A stretch of 16,336 bases of DNA from Spirogloea muscicola (taxonomy: Eukaryota; Streptophyta; Zygnematophyceae; Spirogloeales; Spirogloeaceae), in assembly GCA_009602725.1 (NCBI GenBank), contig WELB01000313.1, positions 103,878-120,213 on the forward strand, given 5' to 3'. This document shows, piece by piece, positions 7,132-16,185 of this stretch (within the stretch, counting starts at the first letter, position 1; each line of letters starts with the position of its first letter). A program made the position numbers and the translations under genes. The notes under the pieces are model-generated. The model had not been told where the DNA came from. It saw only the letters and a list, made by a program, of their open reading frames with translations, and searched no databases.

Positions 7132-10100
7132 ATGCGTGCTGTCAGTGCCTCCATGGTTTCACCCNCGCCCGCAGCGGGGCTGCGGGCGCGTGAGAGCTGC
7201 CTGGCGGAGCCGGAGCCTCCCGCCGAGAGCCAGGTCCGCCGGCCCTCACATGCGCCTCAGGCTGCCGCCCTCTGCGCTGCCCCAGCCCGGCGATGCCGTG
7301 CTGCCGCCTGCAGAGCCAGCCTCGACGGGCACGCGCCAATGCGCCGGGCGCAGTCCGCCAGCTCCCGGGGGGCCCGTCTTGCCGCCGGGGCAGGCAGGCA
7401 GGCGGGCTCTGGCCCCTCGCTGCGCTGCTCACTGCGCTGCTGTGGTCAGCGCTGCACCGCCACAGCAAGCCACCTCCAAGGGACCTCGCTGCGCTCGGCC
7501 TGAGCGCTCCTCCTTCTGGCGTCTTGCTGGCTGTGCCTGCTGCAGCGTGGGGGCTCGGACCTGCGCACACTGTTCCGGCGCTTCGTCAAGGTTGCAGCGC
7601 CCTACTGGAGCTCCGAGGACAGGGTCCAGGCGCGCTGGCGGCTGGCTGCCGTGTTTGCGCTCACGCTCGGCACCACGGGCATCAGCGTCGCCTTCAACTT
7701 CCTCGGCCGCGACTTCTACAACGCCCTCTCCAGTGCACCCGCGTGGAACCCACCCCATGAGACCTGCATCCCTGCGTCACTGTCATCCCTCCTGCTCGAG
7801 TCCGCGGTGCTCGTGACCGGCGGGTGTCTGTGAGCCGGGCGTCAGCAGTGCTTGCCCGCTCCTGGTTGTGGGGCCAGGCAAGGACGAGGAGGCGTTCACG
7901 AGGCAGCTCATGTACTACCTGGCAGCCTTTGCCGGCGGCGTCCCTGTGAGAGCCACCCGAGTGATCTGGCCTCGACGATGCTCTGCTGTAGTCGAACATT
8001 GCTCCAGATCTGTACCTGCACAGTAGCAAGGCCAGGTCAGAAGTCAAGCATGCTGCTTCCCCACCTCCCCTGGTCTGACAGCCCTTTCGCGGGGAGACGT
8101 GGTAGTCTAGGTTTTTGTGATGCGGGACTACGCGCGGGACACGCTGGCGCTGCGCTGGCGGGCCTGGATGACATCGTCATACCTGGACCAGTACTTCCGC
8201 GGCCGGAAGTTCTACAACATCCAGTCGCAGTCGCTGATTGACAACCCCGACCAGCGCATCGTGGACGACCTCAACTCCTTCAGCGGCACTGCGCTGTCCT
8301 TTGCTCTCGCTATGTTCAATGCTGTGATCGACCTCGCCTCCTTCTCTGGAATCCTCTACGGCATATACCCCCCACTGTTTGGAGTCCTGGTGGTCTACTC
8401 ATTGGGTGGCACGGCCATCAGCGTGGCCCTTGGCAAGGTCACGCAACCTCCCGCTTGGTCACCCGCTCTTCAGCCACGGCGTGCTGCAAATAGCTCCAAC
8501 CTCCAGGGTGTGGGAGCTGTTGCCGCCCAATACGTTGTCCGCCAGTCCTGCAATGAGTTGCTGTCGTCACACCTGAAGCGCTCTCTACGTTTCTGACGCT
8601 GATGGAAAGTTGTGGTGTCAGGGCCTCGTGTCACTCAACTTCATGCAGGAGAAACGAGAGGCAGACTTTCGTTATGGGCTAGTCAGAGTGCGAGAGAATG
8701 CCGAGTCCATTGCATTCTACAGGGGCGAGCGTTCCGAGACTGCGCTGCTCATTCAGCGCTTCCGCCAGTCTTTCCAGAATTACTCTGTGAGTGGGTCTTA
8801 GCTTCCAACCCTTGACTTCAACCCTGGCACCTGAACCAGAAGTGCTGCCAGAGTCATCAGGGGGAGTGAGAGCGCAGATTTTGGGCTGTTAGCGAAGATC
8901 TAAAGGCCAGATGCTTGACTCTGATGTCACGGCTCTTCCCTTTTCCCTTGACTTTTTAGCACTCTCTTCTGTACCTACTTATTTGTGTTATAGATTCTTT
9001 TGCTCCGCGCAGCAACTTCTTCTGGCAGCCAGAAACCTGGACTTCTTCACAAGCGGATACAGATACCTGATCCAGCTGCTGCCTGCAGCTGTTGTTGCAC
9101 CACTCTTCTTCGCTGGGAAGATTGAGTTTGGGGTCATCAATCAGTCCTTCTCTGCTTTCAACCATGTTCTTGGGGATTTCTCGCTCATTGTCTATCAGTT
9201 CCAGTCCTTGTCCACCTTCTCCGCAGTCATTGACCGTTTAGGCAAGTACTCTCATGCACTCCCACATCACCGGGCAAGCATGCAGTGCCTGTGCTGGCTC
9301 TGCATGCTTGCCCGGCTGTGCTGGCTCTCCCTCTCACCAGTATGCTGACCATGTTATGCCTGCTCTGAGTGTCTCAGCAAGTGCGCTTGTGAAAGGGCAG
9401 AATAAGAAGTCCTCTATTGACTCGACTCTCCCCAATGTGCAGGGGAGTTCAGTGACATTCTCGACCAGCCATCTTCTTTGCCAGCAGAAGCAGACGGCAG
9501 GAAGGCCACCTCTTCAAGGCCAGCAATCACTCTTCAGGACCTGGCCTTTTCTGAGCCCTTGCTGGTAGCTGACAGTATCTCAGACTTGTCCAACGGCAGC
9601 TCCAGATCAAGTGACAGCGTCCTGCTGGAAGTCGAGAATTTAACGCTGTTCACGCCCCAATACACTAGCGACCTTTTCAGAGGCATGTCCTTCACGGTCA
9701 CCCAAGGCCAAAATCTTCTGGTGGGCTGTCCTTCTTGGCTCGCGTCGAGCAGTGATTCCAATCAATCCATCACTGTGGCCAGTGCCAAAGTCGTTAGCAA
9801 ATACTCTAGAAGTTGCTTCTCATGATATGCTACTGTGGGCGATGCTGCATACTGAATCCAGAGACATACTGAATTGCATCGAAGATGCTTTCGCAGGTCA
9901 TGGGGCCCAGTGGAAGTGGCAAGACATCCCTCCTGAGAGCAATCGCAGGCTTGTGGCAAGCCGGCCATGGCAGCATCCGACGCTATGTCCGTGTTGGTCG
10001 AGAGGGCTCTGGACCTGAAGGGGAGAAGGCCTGCGAGCCAGGAGCAGTGGGCAACAGCGTATTCTTTGTGCCGCAGAGGCCGTACATGGTCCTTGGCACC

Positions 10101-10959
10101 CTGAGGCAGCAGGTTCTCTACCCAACATGGAGCGATGAGGACCTTTCTTCTGCCACTGACAACGCCCCGCTTAGCAGTACGCGTTGCTGCAAGCCCACAA
10201 AAACGCGTCTGTGTGATGAGGCAGGAAAATATGCCACTATTTGCGTTGCTGGCTTCCTGTGGCTCTTGAGTACTCAGGCTGTCTTCTTCGCTGCACTTAC
10301 AGCCCACAATGACATCCCTGCAGGCCTTCCCTCTGTCGGAGGTCAGCTTGAGGCATTCGCAACTTCGACCTCACGACACCGTGATGAAGAAGCGGCCGGT
10401 TCAGGGACGCCGCAGCCTAGCGACAATGCTCTGCAGGAAGCGCTGAAGGAGGTACAGTTGGGCCACTTGCTGGATAGGTGCGAAGGGCTGGATGCGCGCG
10501 TAGAGTGGGCCAGCGTGCTGAGCCTCGGAGAGCAGCAGCGGCTGGCGCTCGCGAGATTGCTCCTGTCCAAGCCGTCCCTTGCGCTCCTCGACGAGTCAAC
10601 CTCTGCTTTGGATGAGCCTACTGAGGTGACCTGCTCTGCTCAGCTCTGCTCTGCAAACCCCACCGTCACACGAGAGCTTGGGTGCTGGCTATACCTGGAG
10701 TTTGTCATGGTCTGCAGGTAAAGGCATCAGTCGGTTTGTGTCCTGTGATCTAAGAATCCCAAGGACATGCTGCAAACAGGAACGCCTGTACCGGCGAGTA
10801 AAGGAGGCGGGGGTGACGCTGGTGAGCGTGGGCCACCGCAGTACGCTACGTAGATTCCACTCAACGCTGCTCGAGCTGCACGCCAATGGCACTTGGTCGC
10901 TCTCGCTTATTGAGCAGGAGCAGGCCAAAGGCCAAATGCCGCTCCCGATCCGGTTGTGA
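7132..10959 (+). CDS. ABCD2: ABC half-transporter, subfamily D, plastid-type (plant ABCD2-like)
   Basis: Exons are 7546-7732, 7878-7945, 8111-8437, 8622-8786, 9013-9241, 9443-9720, 9897-10176, 10324-10625 and 10780-10959 (TGA). A tentative first exon, 7132-7233, would supply an Ala/Ser/Arg-rich, transit-peptide-like start, giving about 705 residues, close to the plant family. The membrane domain opens with APYW and a helix ending [12 protein letters not shown]. It continues through [33 protein letters not shown], the [20 protein letters not shown] coupling motif and [17 protein letters not shown]. The ATPase domain has Walker [11 protein letters not shown]-loop [10 protein letters not shown], signature [13 protein letters not shown], Walker [10 protein letters not shown]-loop SALDE and H-loop VGHR, so it looks active. 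Half-transporters of this class dimerise; peroxisomal members carry acyl-CoA, while the substrate of the plastid-type clade is less certain. One intron is GC-AG and one is a stop-free multiple of three. The 5' end is the weak point. Confidence 0.85.
7165..7188. other. Undetermined base (N) next to a perfect GC hairpin
   Basis: Base 7165 is N. Directly after it, CGCCCGCAGC (7166-7175) and GCTGCGGGCG (7179-7188) are perfect reverse complements around a GGG loop. Such a stem can stall sequencing, which would explain the N as a simple base-call failure. It also lies where the 5' ends of both flanking genes are incomplete, so it could mark a join across missing sequence. Confidence 0.85.
9242..9442 (+). 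other. GC-AG intron in the ABC gene
   Basis: The exon ends in the first base of a Gly codon (GACCGTTTAG) and the intron opens GCAAGT, otherwise a perfect donor with C in place of T. It ends in GTGCAG. Only this donor joins DRLG to EFSDIL in frame, as the family requires. The nearby GT at 9246 would shift the frame. Confidence 0.75.
10177..10323 (+). other. Stop-free intron, multiple of three, in the ABC ATPase domain
   Basis: The donor GTACGC at 10177 and an acceptor CTGCAG ending at 10323 define 147 bases with no stop in the coding frame. Another acceptor (TTACAG, ending 10302) would give 126 bases, also a multiple of three. Splicing, partial splicing or retention would therefore all keep the frame. 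The translated insert would contain a hydrophobic, Cys-rich stretch unlike the family at this place (between the Q-loop and the signature), favouring an intron. Confidence 0.5.
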
Positions 10960-11187
10960 ATATAGACCAATTTGATGTTGCTACTCAGAACATGCCACAG
11001 CCGCATTGGCTGGCGTCTAGGCCTTGTGAGCGGCACTGCTCAAATGCCCGCTAGGGCAGAAGCCTTTCTTTGACGATCGAGGCCAGAGTGCTGCAGCACT
11101 ATCTCCTCGGCCAGACGAGATTATATTTATCTCCAGCAGCTTCACCATATGGGTTGTAGATCGCGCAAGTCATGCAAGTCGGTAAAG
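10960..11187. other. 3' flank of the ABC gene, nothing recognised
   Basis: This is AT-richer sequence after the ABC stop, extending to the tail of retroelement copy B. No TGTAA polyadenylation signal, RNA gene or terminator-like structure was seen. Confidence 0.45.
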
Positions 11188-11262
11188 GAAGTGGCTCTCC
11201 CAAAGCGGGAAAGGGTGTGAACAGCCAGCCCGAATTTTCATGACAAGGTCCGAAAGGGCCAC
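11188..11262 (-). repeat. Retroelement 3' tail repeat, copy B
   Basis: Read on the minus strand it runs TTTCGGACCTTGTCATG, then TTCGGGCTGGCTGTTCACA, then GGGAGAGCCACTTCC. The same order of blocks occurs after the coding end of copy C (15378-15303) and, on the plus strand, at 711-784. Confidence 0.75.
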
Positions 11263-11503
11263 TAGCGCTTTCTCAAAGCTTTCCCGGATAACTATCTAGT
11301 GACCTCTAGTGAGGAGCCGCAATCAGGAAGACTAGCAGCCGGAAAGCAATTCCCCTGACGAAAGCCAGAGCCTGCAGCCAGAGCACGGCCAGCACGCAGA
11401 TGCAAGGCGTGGGCCATGCACCGCTGGAGTTAGATGGGTAAGCGCATGCGGAAGACCTGAGCTAGCGAGCCAGCGGCGTTGAAGTCGATCTGCTCACCTC
11501 GCC

Positions 11504-11526
11504 TGCGGGACACAGCGTGTCCCGCA
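11504..11526. repeat. Perfect 10-bp inverted repeat inside retroelement copy B
   Basis: TGCGGGACAC (11504-11513) and GTGTCCCGCA (11517-11526) pair perfectly around an AGC loop. It lies between the two conserved coding blocks of copy B. Whether it is part of the element or a local accident is not known. Confidence 0.7.
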
Positions 11527-12622
11527 AGCCGGGCCTACAGGTCGACACTGAGACCCGAAAGCCCCGTGCACATCGACGGCCAGAGGGACGAACTCGTTCC
11601 TTTCCGGGTGGTCCCAAATTATGTCAAGCCATGCCCTCAATGCACATGCGGACTGCTACGCTCTGCTTATCACTGGTCCATGTCCACTGGTCGGCCAGAC
11701 CAGTGTTGCTTGTCGACCTGCTCGGTCAGCGCTGTGGTCCGACCAAAGGTACTATACATCTGAGTCAGGCACAGTTGTTGCCTTAACAGATTCGCCACAA
11801 TCTGCACCTGTGCTTGACTCTTGAAGCCTTAAGCCAGTCTTGCAACTAGCTTGTGATTGAAAACCAAGAGGATCGAGGTATGCATTGCATGATGCACAGG
11901 AGTACCTGCTTGCAGTAGGCTGCAGGATATGTCCGTCTCCATGCATCTGCAACCATTGCTCTGACTGAGGACTCCGCATGCTCTGCATCCCAAAGTCACC
12001 ACTTGTCACAAATACTCCTCAGGTGCAGGCACGCCCATGCAAGTGCTCCTGACAGTCGTGAACTGCAATCACGTCCACCTGCATTCGCTCGCCTTCTCCT
12101 CTCCGTAAAGCACCGTTGATGTTGGCTGTGTGCCAAGGCGCGCCTCATTTTAATCTCCTAAACCCTACTGTGGTCGACCGTTGTGCTCATGTGCTGTCAG
12201 CCTGGTTGACATTGTCATATTCGACGTTGTTAAGAAGGACTCTCACTTTGCCCGTGACTGACCGCTCGACTTCGGTACTTCACACAAGAGGCGAGCATCT
12301 TTCACAGGATGTGACCTGACTTAAACACTTCCACTCATAGAAGCACATCAGACTACTTGCTTACTTGCTTTAGGGTTTAAGATCTAGGTTATCGCGAGGG
12401 CTGCCCAGACTGGTCAGTGTTGGCATACATACCGGTGATGTCGAGCTGTGTTTGGCCCACTGTAACGGACAGCAGCACCGCTCTACAGCATGCTGCTTAG
12501 ATTCTTTCCTGAGAGTTCGTGCTAGAATGTACGCCTTGGAGAGCGAAGCACACAGTATCACCTATTGGCAGCGGAGTCTACAGCACAGCAAGTGAGCATC
12601 TTCACCCGTAGGCGCTGCTAGA

Positions 12623-13916
12623 GGAGTTACGTTTGGCTTGGCATTTCTCGGCAATCAGCATGTGTTTGAGCAGGGTACCCGTGGCAGCTCTGACCCTGGC
12701 TTCCTCACAAGTGCGCTATGAGAGGGCCAGATTGTGCAAGCCGAACAATGACACACACTTCTGCATACAGCAGAAGCTAGAGGTGCTCCTCCAGGACCTC
12801 CAGCCACCTTCATTCACCTTCGGGTAGAATGTGATAGTGAACGACTATGAAGCCATATAATGTTTGAGGTCGATGGAGGACTTCTTACTTTTGCCCAGTC
12901 CATTGGGCATTCTTTACAGCTTTGTACGATAACTTGCATGAAGGAATCGCGACATTCCTACACGAAATAATTATTTCAAACTAATCTCCACATGGACCTT
13001 CTGAGAGTGGTGATAAATTTTCCGGAAGGAAGAGACTTGCACGTTGTCAATGAAGATGCAGCAGTGGCATTGACGGTGAACAAGCTTTGGAGCAGCTCAA
13101 TGACATCAAGCGCAAGGCCAAGAAGGTACGTCACCTTTCTTGTTCTTGCTCGGGTGTAGATGCAGCTGTGACCTCGCATTATCTGGGGACCATGTTGCGA
13201 CGACCTCACTGTCGCACCCCGCACACACAATAATCTGCTTGTACATACTTCTCTGCCTGTTGTGGCTGCTCCTGCTGGCTCGTTGCACGCTTTCTTACTC
13301 GTCCGTACTTAGTGAGTGGGCTTTTAGATGATGCGTAACAGGGAAAGCATCTACGTGTCTACGAGGTGGTGCAAGAGATATTGGCCAGCTTGAGGGATAT
13401 CCACATATGAGGAAGCAATTGTAACCACTTGTGTACAAAGCACAGATGAGTTGACCTTCGCTGATCTTGCTCATCTGCTTGAGATGCACACTTCGACACA
13501 AGCATTTGCGCTGCGCGACCGTGACCCTGAACTTTATGCCCCTGCTGAAGCCATGCTTTACAAGCAAACAAATACAAGAGATTCAACCGAGCACGTGTTA
13601 CCGCACCTCTGTTTGCCATTGGTCTGCATTCGTGTGGCATGTTCCGAAGATGCAAAGAGGGTGCGCTCATACTGATAGGTCTGCTGACTGGGTTTCAGCT
13701 GCAGCTTGGTATCACCCTCCCTCTTGACAGCTGCGGGTTTTGGACGTACACGGCGTTCTCATCAACCTTCATTCCGATAAAAGTAGCCATAAGATAGCAG
13801 TGCAAATTCGACCGAAGATAAAAGTGATGGCTACTTCCATGAGTGCAACATCCCACTACCTCCTATGTCTGTCCAGCAAGGAGAAGTACGATGATGTCGT
13901 TCGAGCGTACGAATAG
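12623..13916 (+). pseudogene. Scattered coding-like islands, unidentified (possible decayed or multi-exon gene)
   Basis: Several short plus-strand segments read like real protein. One at 12623-12718 contains GVTFGLAFLGNQHVFEQGTR. One around 12858-12925 contains FEVDGGLLTFAQSIGHSLQL. One ends at about 13126 with EQALEQLNDIKRKAKK, directly before a perfect donor GTACGT. One from about 13448 contains FADLAHLLEMHTSTQAFALR followed by DRDPELYAPAEAML. A short ATG frame at 13827-13916 ends KEKYDDVVRAYE. No set of splice sites was found that joins them in frame, so either an unrecognised gene with small exons or gene debris is possible. No function is proposed. Confidence 0.22.
13776..13836. repeat. 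Short inverted repeat with overlapping direct repeat
   Basis: AAGTAGCCAT (13781-13790) is the reverse complement of ATGGCTACTT (13827-13836). In addition, GATAAAAGT occurs at 13776-13784 and again at 13817-13825. The combination could be a small foldback remnant. No target-site duplication was seen. Confidence 0.45.
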
Positions 13917-15302
13917 CTAACTTACGGCACCGCTGACATGTCTAACTAGCCAGTTCAGAGCACCACCCTGCGACTCAATATGAGCAGGCTAGCAGCTAGA
14001 AGTGCATGCGCAACTTCGTGATGCCAAGCAGTAATCAGATGCCCGTATACCTGTGGTGAAGAGGAAGGCTTGTCACAGCCCCAAGGGTGGCTGCCTGCAA
14101 TCCCTTTGCTCTGCATCTCAAGAAATTTTTCCTGTGAGAGGCTGATTATGATCTTTGTGGAACAGCCCAGTTACTTGCATGGCAGTTGCTGGATCTAGTC
14201 CACTCATCTTTCCTGGCGAGATGCATTGCTGCCGTATTGAGCCACCCATGTCCGAAAACACCTGAGTCTGCTAAATATTGCTCCACTCCTCTGCAGTCTA
14301 ATGTCCTGCAAAATACGCCCTTGAACGTCCTTGCACAGCACTCCTTGCACATATGCTCCTCGGCTTCAGTCTCCGGACATGCCACCACCACCGTCACATG
14401 CACGAGGGGCAATGCGCATGACAGCGATCAGCAACGCAACTGTGACAAGCTCATTAAGCTGTCCATATGTGGGGCCTCGGAGCAAGTCGCTTCTGTAAAT
14501 TGCTGCAAAGAGTCCACAATTTGCCAGCTGACTATTACTGCACAGTTCCCCTCTGCGGGTCTACACAGTAAAGCTGTAAAAATGTGCAAGACGATACCTC
14601 TCAAATGTCCAACACCACGGAGTTGCAAGTGTCAAACCTCTTCGCAGATAATTTCTTAACGACGTGTGAGTCAATGCACCATCAAGTGTAGGACAGCAGG
14701 TGCAAGGGATGAAGAGACGCCCATGCTACGGATGGTACTGATGGTGTTGGTGCAGGCGCAACATGTTGGACGTGGACAGATCTCAAGTTCAAGGACAGGG
14801 TCACTCCCCAGTCATTACCTCGAGATGCTGCTTGGAGCCCAGGCACCACGTCTAAATAGTCAACAGTGGCGAGAGTGAACCTCTTCCTGCCTCCCTAGTC
14901 TCCGCGAATGGGCTGCGCTCCTGCTCCAGGGGACCTAAGCATACGCGGAAGATGGTGCCAGCCCGGCTGGCCCGAGCCTGCAGACTAAAGTTGTGCGGTA
15001 CAGCCTTAGCACCTCAGTCCATGAGCCACACCGAAGCTGCGGTTTCTTGAGCCTTCACTGCAAAGTCGAGGCCTCTCGTTGCAACAGAGGCGTCGCAAGT
15101 GTTATTAGATAAGGAGGATTGGACTCTTCGCACACGGACTCGCGGTGTACAGGATGTGCTGCAGCGCCGTCATGCGATCAGGTGGGCTGGCATGACTAGC
15201 GACATTGGCCGAGGCGTGTTGCTGGCAGCAATGGGGGCCCGGACTGCGCAGGAGTACAGCATGTGGTGGCTGTGGCGACTGTACATGTCGAGCAGTGCAC
15301 TG

Positions 15303-15378
15303 CCGAAGTGATTGGCTCTGCCATAGCGGGCGAGGGCTGTGAAAGCGAGCCCCAGAAACATTGAAAAGGTCCGAAGGG
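15303..15378 (-). repeat. Retroelement 3' tail repeat, copy C
   Basis: The minus-strand reading has CTTCGGACCTTTTCAATG, GGGGCTCGCTTTCACAGCCC and GGCAGAGCCAATCACTTC, the same block order as the copy B tail. It lies about 50 bases beyond the coding stop, as expected of a shared 3' UTR. Confidence 0.7.
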
Positions 15379-15880
15379 GCCGGAAAGGGCTGAAGACATA
15401 ATCTGCAAGGACCGCGGAGGATAGTGGTTCAGTAATGTCCAGTCCGCAGCCGCAGGTCAGAAAGGGTAGCCGCCGGAAAGCAGTCCCCTTGACGAAAGCC
15501 AGAGGCTGCAGCTAGAGCACGGCCATTACGCAGATTCACGGCGGGGGCCATAGACCGCTGGAGGGGTACCTGCCGAGCTGCAATGCCATGGTGCGGTCTC
15601 ATCGCGCTTGGTGTGCCAAGTACGATGGTCGACGCTACCTCGCGGCCCAGCGCAACAGGTGAGCGTGAGCGTGCAATATAGGACGAGTGAGAACGCATGA
15701 GGGGGGTCAACAGGGTTCTTTTCCGACGGAAGTCGTCGCCAGGAAAATTGTGACGGAGTGCCACCCTGAGGCGTCGGATGCTGGTGATCGGAGGCTGGCG
15801 GATGGTCGATGAGGCTATCGCGTCGCCAAATCACCAGCAGATTGACGGGTACGGCTCGGCAGATCCGGTCGGGCATGACC
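15303..15880 (-). mobile_element. Degenerate retroelement, copy C (C-terminal coding part plus 3' tail)
   Basis: On the minus strand an open frame from about 15764 to a TAG at 15429 ends in LQRSMAPAVNLRNGRALAA followed by GFRQGDCFPAA, paralleling copy B almost residue for residue. The frame has no ATG start, and the block upstream of it (FxPLAxDxHG) was not found, so the copy is truncated or rearranged on its 5' side; its limit near 15880 is a guess. After the stop the 3' tail follows (15378 to 15303). The copy points the same way as A and B. The strict conservation of the LRNGRALAA and FRQG-CFPAA blocks between B and C, while flanking bases differ, suggests the C-terminus was under protein-level selection before the copies decayed. 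Confidence 0.6.
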
Positions 15881-15893
15881 CTACGACAACCCT

Positions 15894-15950
15894 TTCTATT
15901 CGGGCTGGCTATTCATAGCCCTTGCCCCCTCTTGGAGAAGCCACTTCATT
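15894..15950 (+). repeat. Solo tail-like repeat, plus orientation
   Basis: TTCGGGCTGGCTATTCATAG is followed by CCCTTGCCCCC-type sequence and AGCCACTTC. It has the same order as the unit at 711-784, is inverted relative to copies B and C, and has no coding part next to it. Confidence 0.65.
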
Positions 15951-16010
15951 GCACGGCCACTGCCTTGATATGATTGGGCTGCTTGTGCTGTGAAGAAGAG
16001 CCACTTTTCC

Positions 16011-16052
16011 CATTCACAGCCCCACGCCCCTTTTGGAAGGCCTCACTTCATC
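16011..16052 (+). repeat. Second solo tail-like repeat, plus orientation
   Basis: CATTCACAGCCCCACGCCCC followed by TTTTGGAAGGC and CTCACTTCATC is a more diverged copy of the unit at 745-784. A stray GAAGAGCCACTTTTCC at about 15995-16009 precedes it, suggesting a third, partial unit. Confidence 0.5.
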
Positions 16053-16130
16053 GGCAAGCCCCGCGGCGACCGTGTCTCGTCTTCTGAGCCGGCGGGATCG
16101 GGCCGGAGCGGGAGGCACACGGGCTGAGAT

Positions 16131-16185
16131 CTTTCGGACCTTGTCAGGCCTGTCCGGGCTTGGCTGTTCGCAGCTCCTGGGGCCC
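16131..16185 (+). repeat. Third tail-like repeat, first half only
   Basis: TTTCGGACCTTGTCAGGCC, then CCGGGCTTGGCTGTTCGCAG, matches the opening blocks of the copy B tail (TTTCGGACCTTGTCATG, GGGCTGGCTGTTCACA). The second half of the unit is not recognisable. Confidence 0.5.

Larger units (their letters stand above)
11188..11671 (-). mobile_element. Degenerate retroelement, copy B (C-terminal coding part plus 3' tail)
   Basis: On the minus strand from about 11671, the sequence encodes ACALRAWLDIIWDHP and NEFVPLAVDVHGAFG, matching copy A. After a frame change and an in-frame stop it gives QRCMAHALHLRAGRALAAGS and GFRQGNCFPAA, matching copy C, and ends with TAG near 11296. The stops and frame changes show it is dead. 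The 3' tail (11262 down to 11188) follows the coding end. Bases 11332-11429 align without gaps to 15466-15563 at about 85% identity by eye (about 14 differences in 98). The element therefore links copies A and C into one family. The reverse transcriptase part is missing, consistent with 5' truncation. Confidence 0.65.
11672..15302. other. 3.6 kb without an assignable gene
   Basis: The base composition is more even than in the gene regions, and stops are frequent. The longest open frames (14186-14659 plus and 14146-14412 minus, overlapping each other) begin with TTG rather than ATG and resemble no family I know. Short coding-like islands lie on the plus strand between 12623 and 13916 (listed separately). 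No rRNA or tRNA, no terminal inverted repeats and no tandem array were seen. Together with retroelement pieces on both sides, this suggests repeat-derived or decayed DNA. Confidence 0.45.

Noticed and set aside
6736-7503. 255-residue plus-strand open frame with a His run
   Set aside because: It is opposite the zinc-knuckle exon; the His run is the complement of Gly codons. Only its last part (from 7132) may be used, as a possible ABC first exon.
13140-13331. Hydrophobic plus-strand frame that could be a membrane peptide
   Set aside because: It lies in intron-like, pyrimidine-rich sequence right after the GTACGT donor. The hydrophobicity comes from CTT/CTG-rich DNA.
14186-14659. 157-residue plus-strand frame and an overlapping 88-residue minus frame rich in Cys
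   Set aside because: Both begin with TTG, overlap each other and resemble no family. The Cys spacing of the minus frame does not match a known zinc finger.
10960-15302. tRNA, rRNA or CRISPR-like content in the gene-poor right half
   Set aside because: No cloverleaf T-loop and anticodon context, no rRNA blocks and no evenly spaced repeats were seen on either strand.
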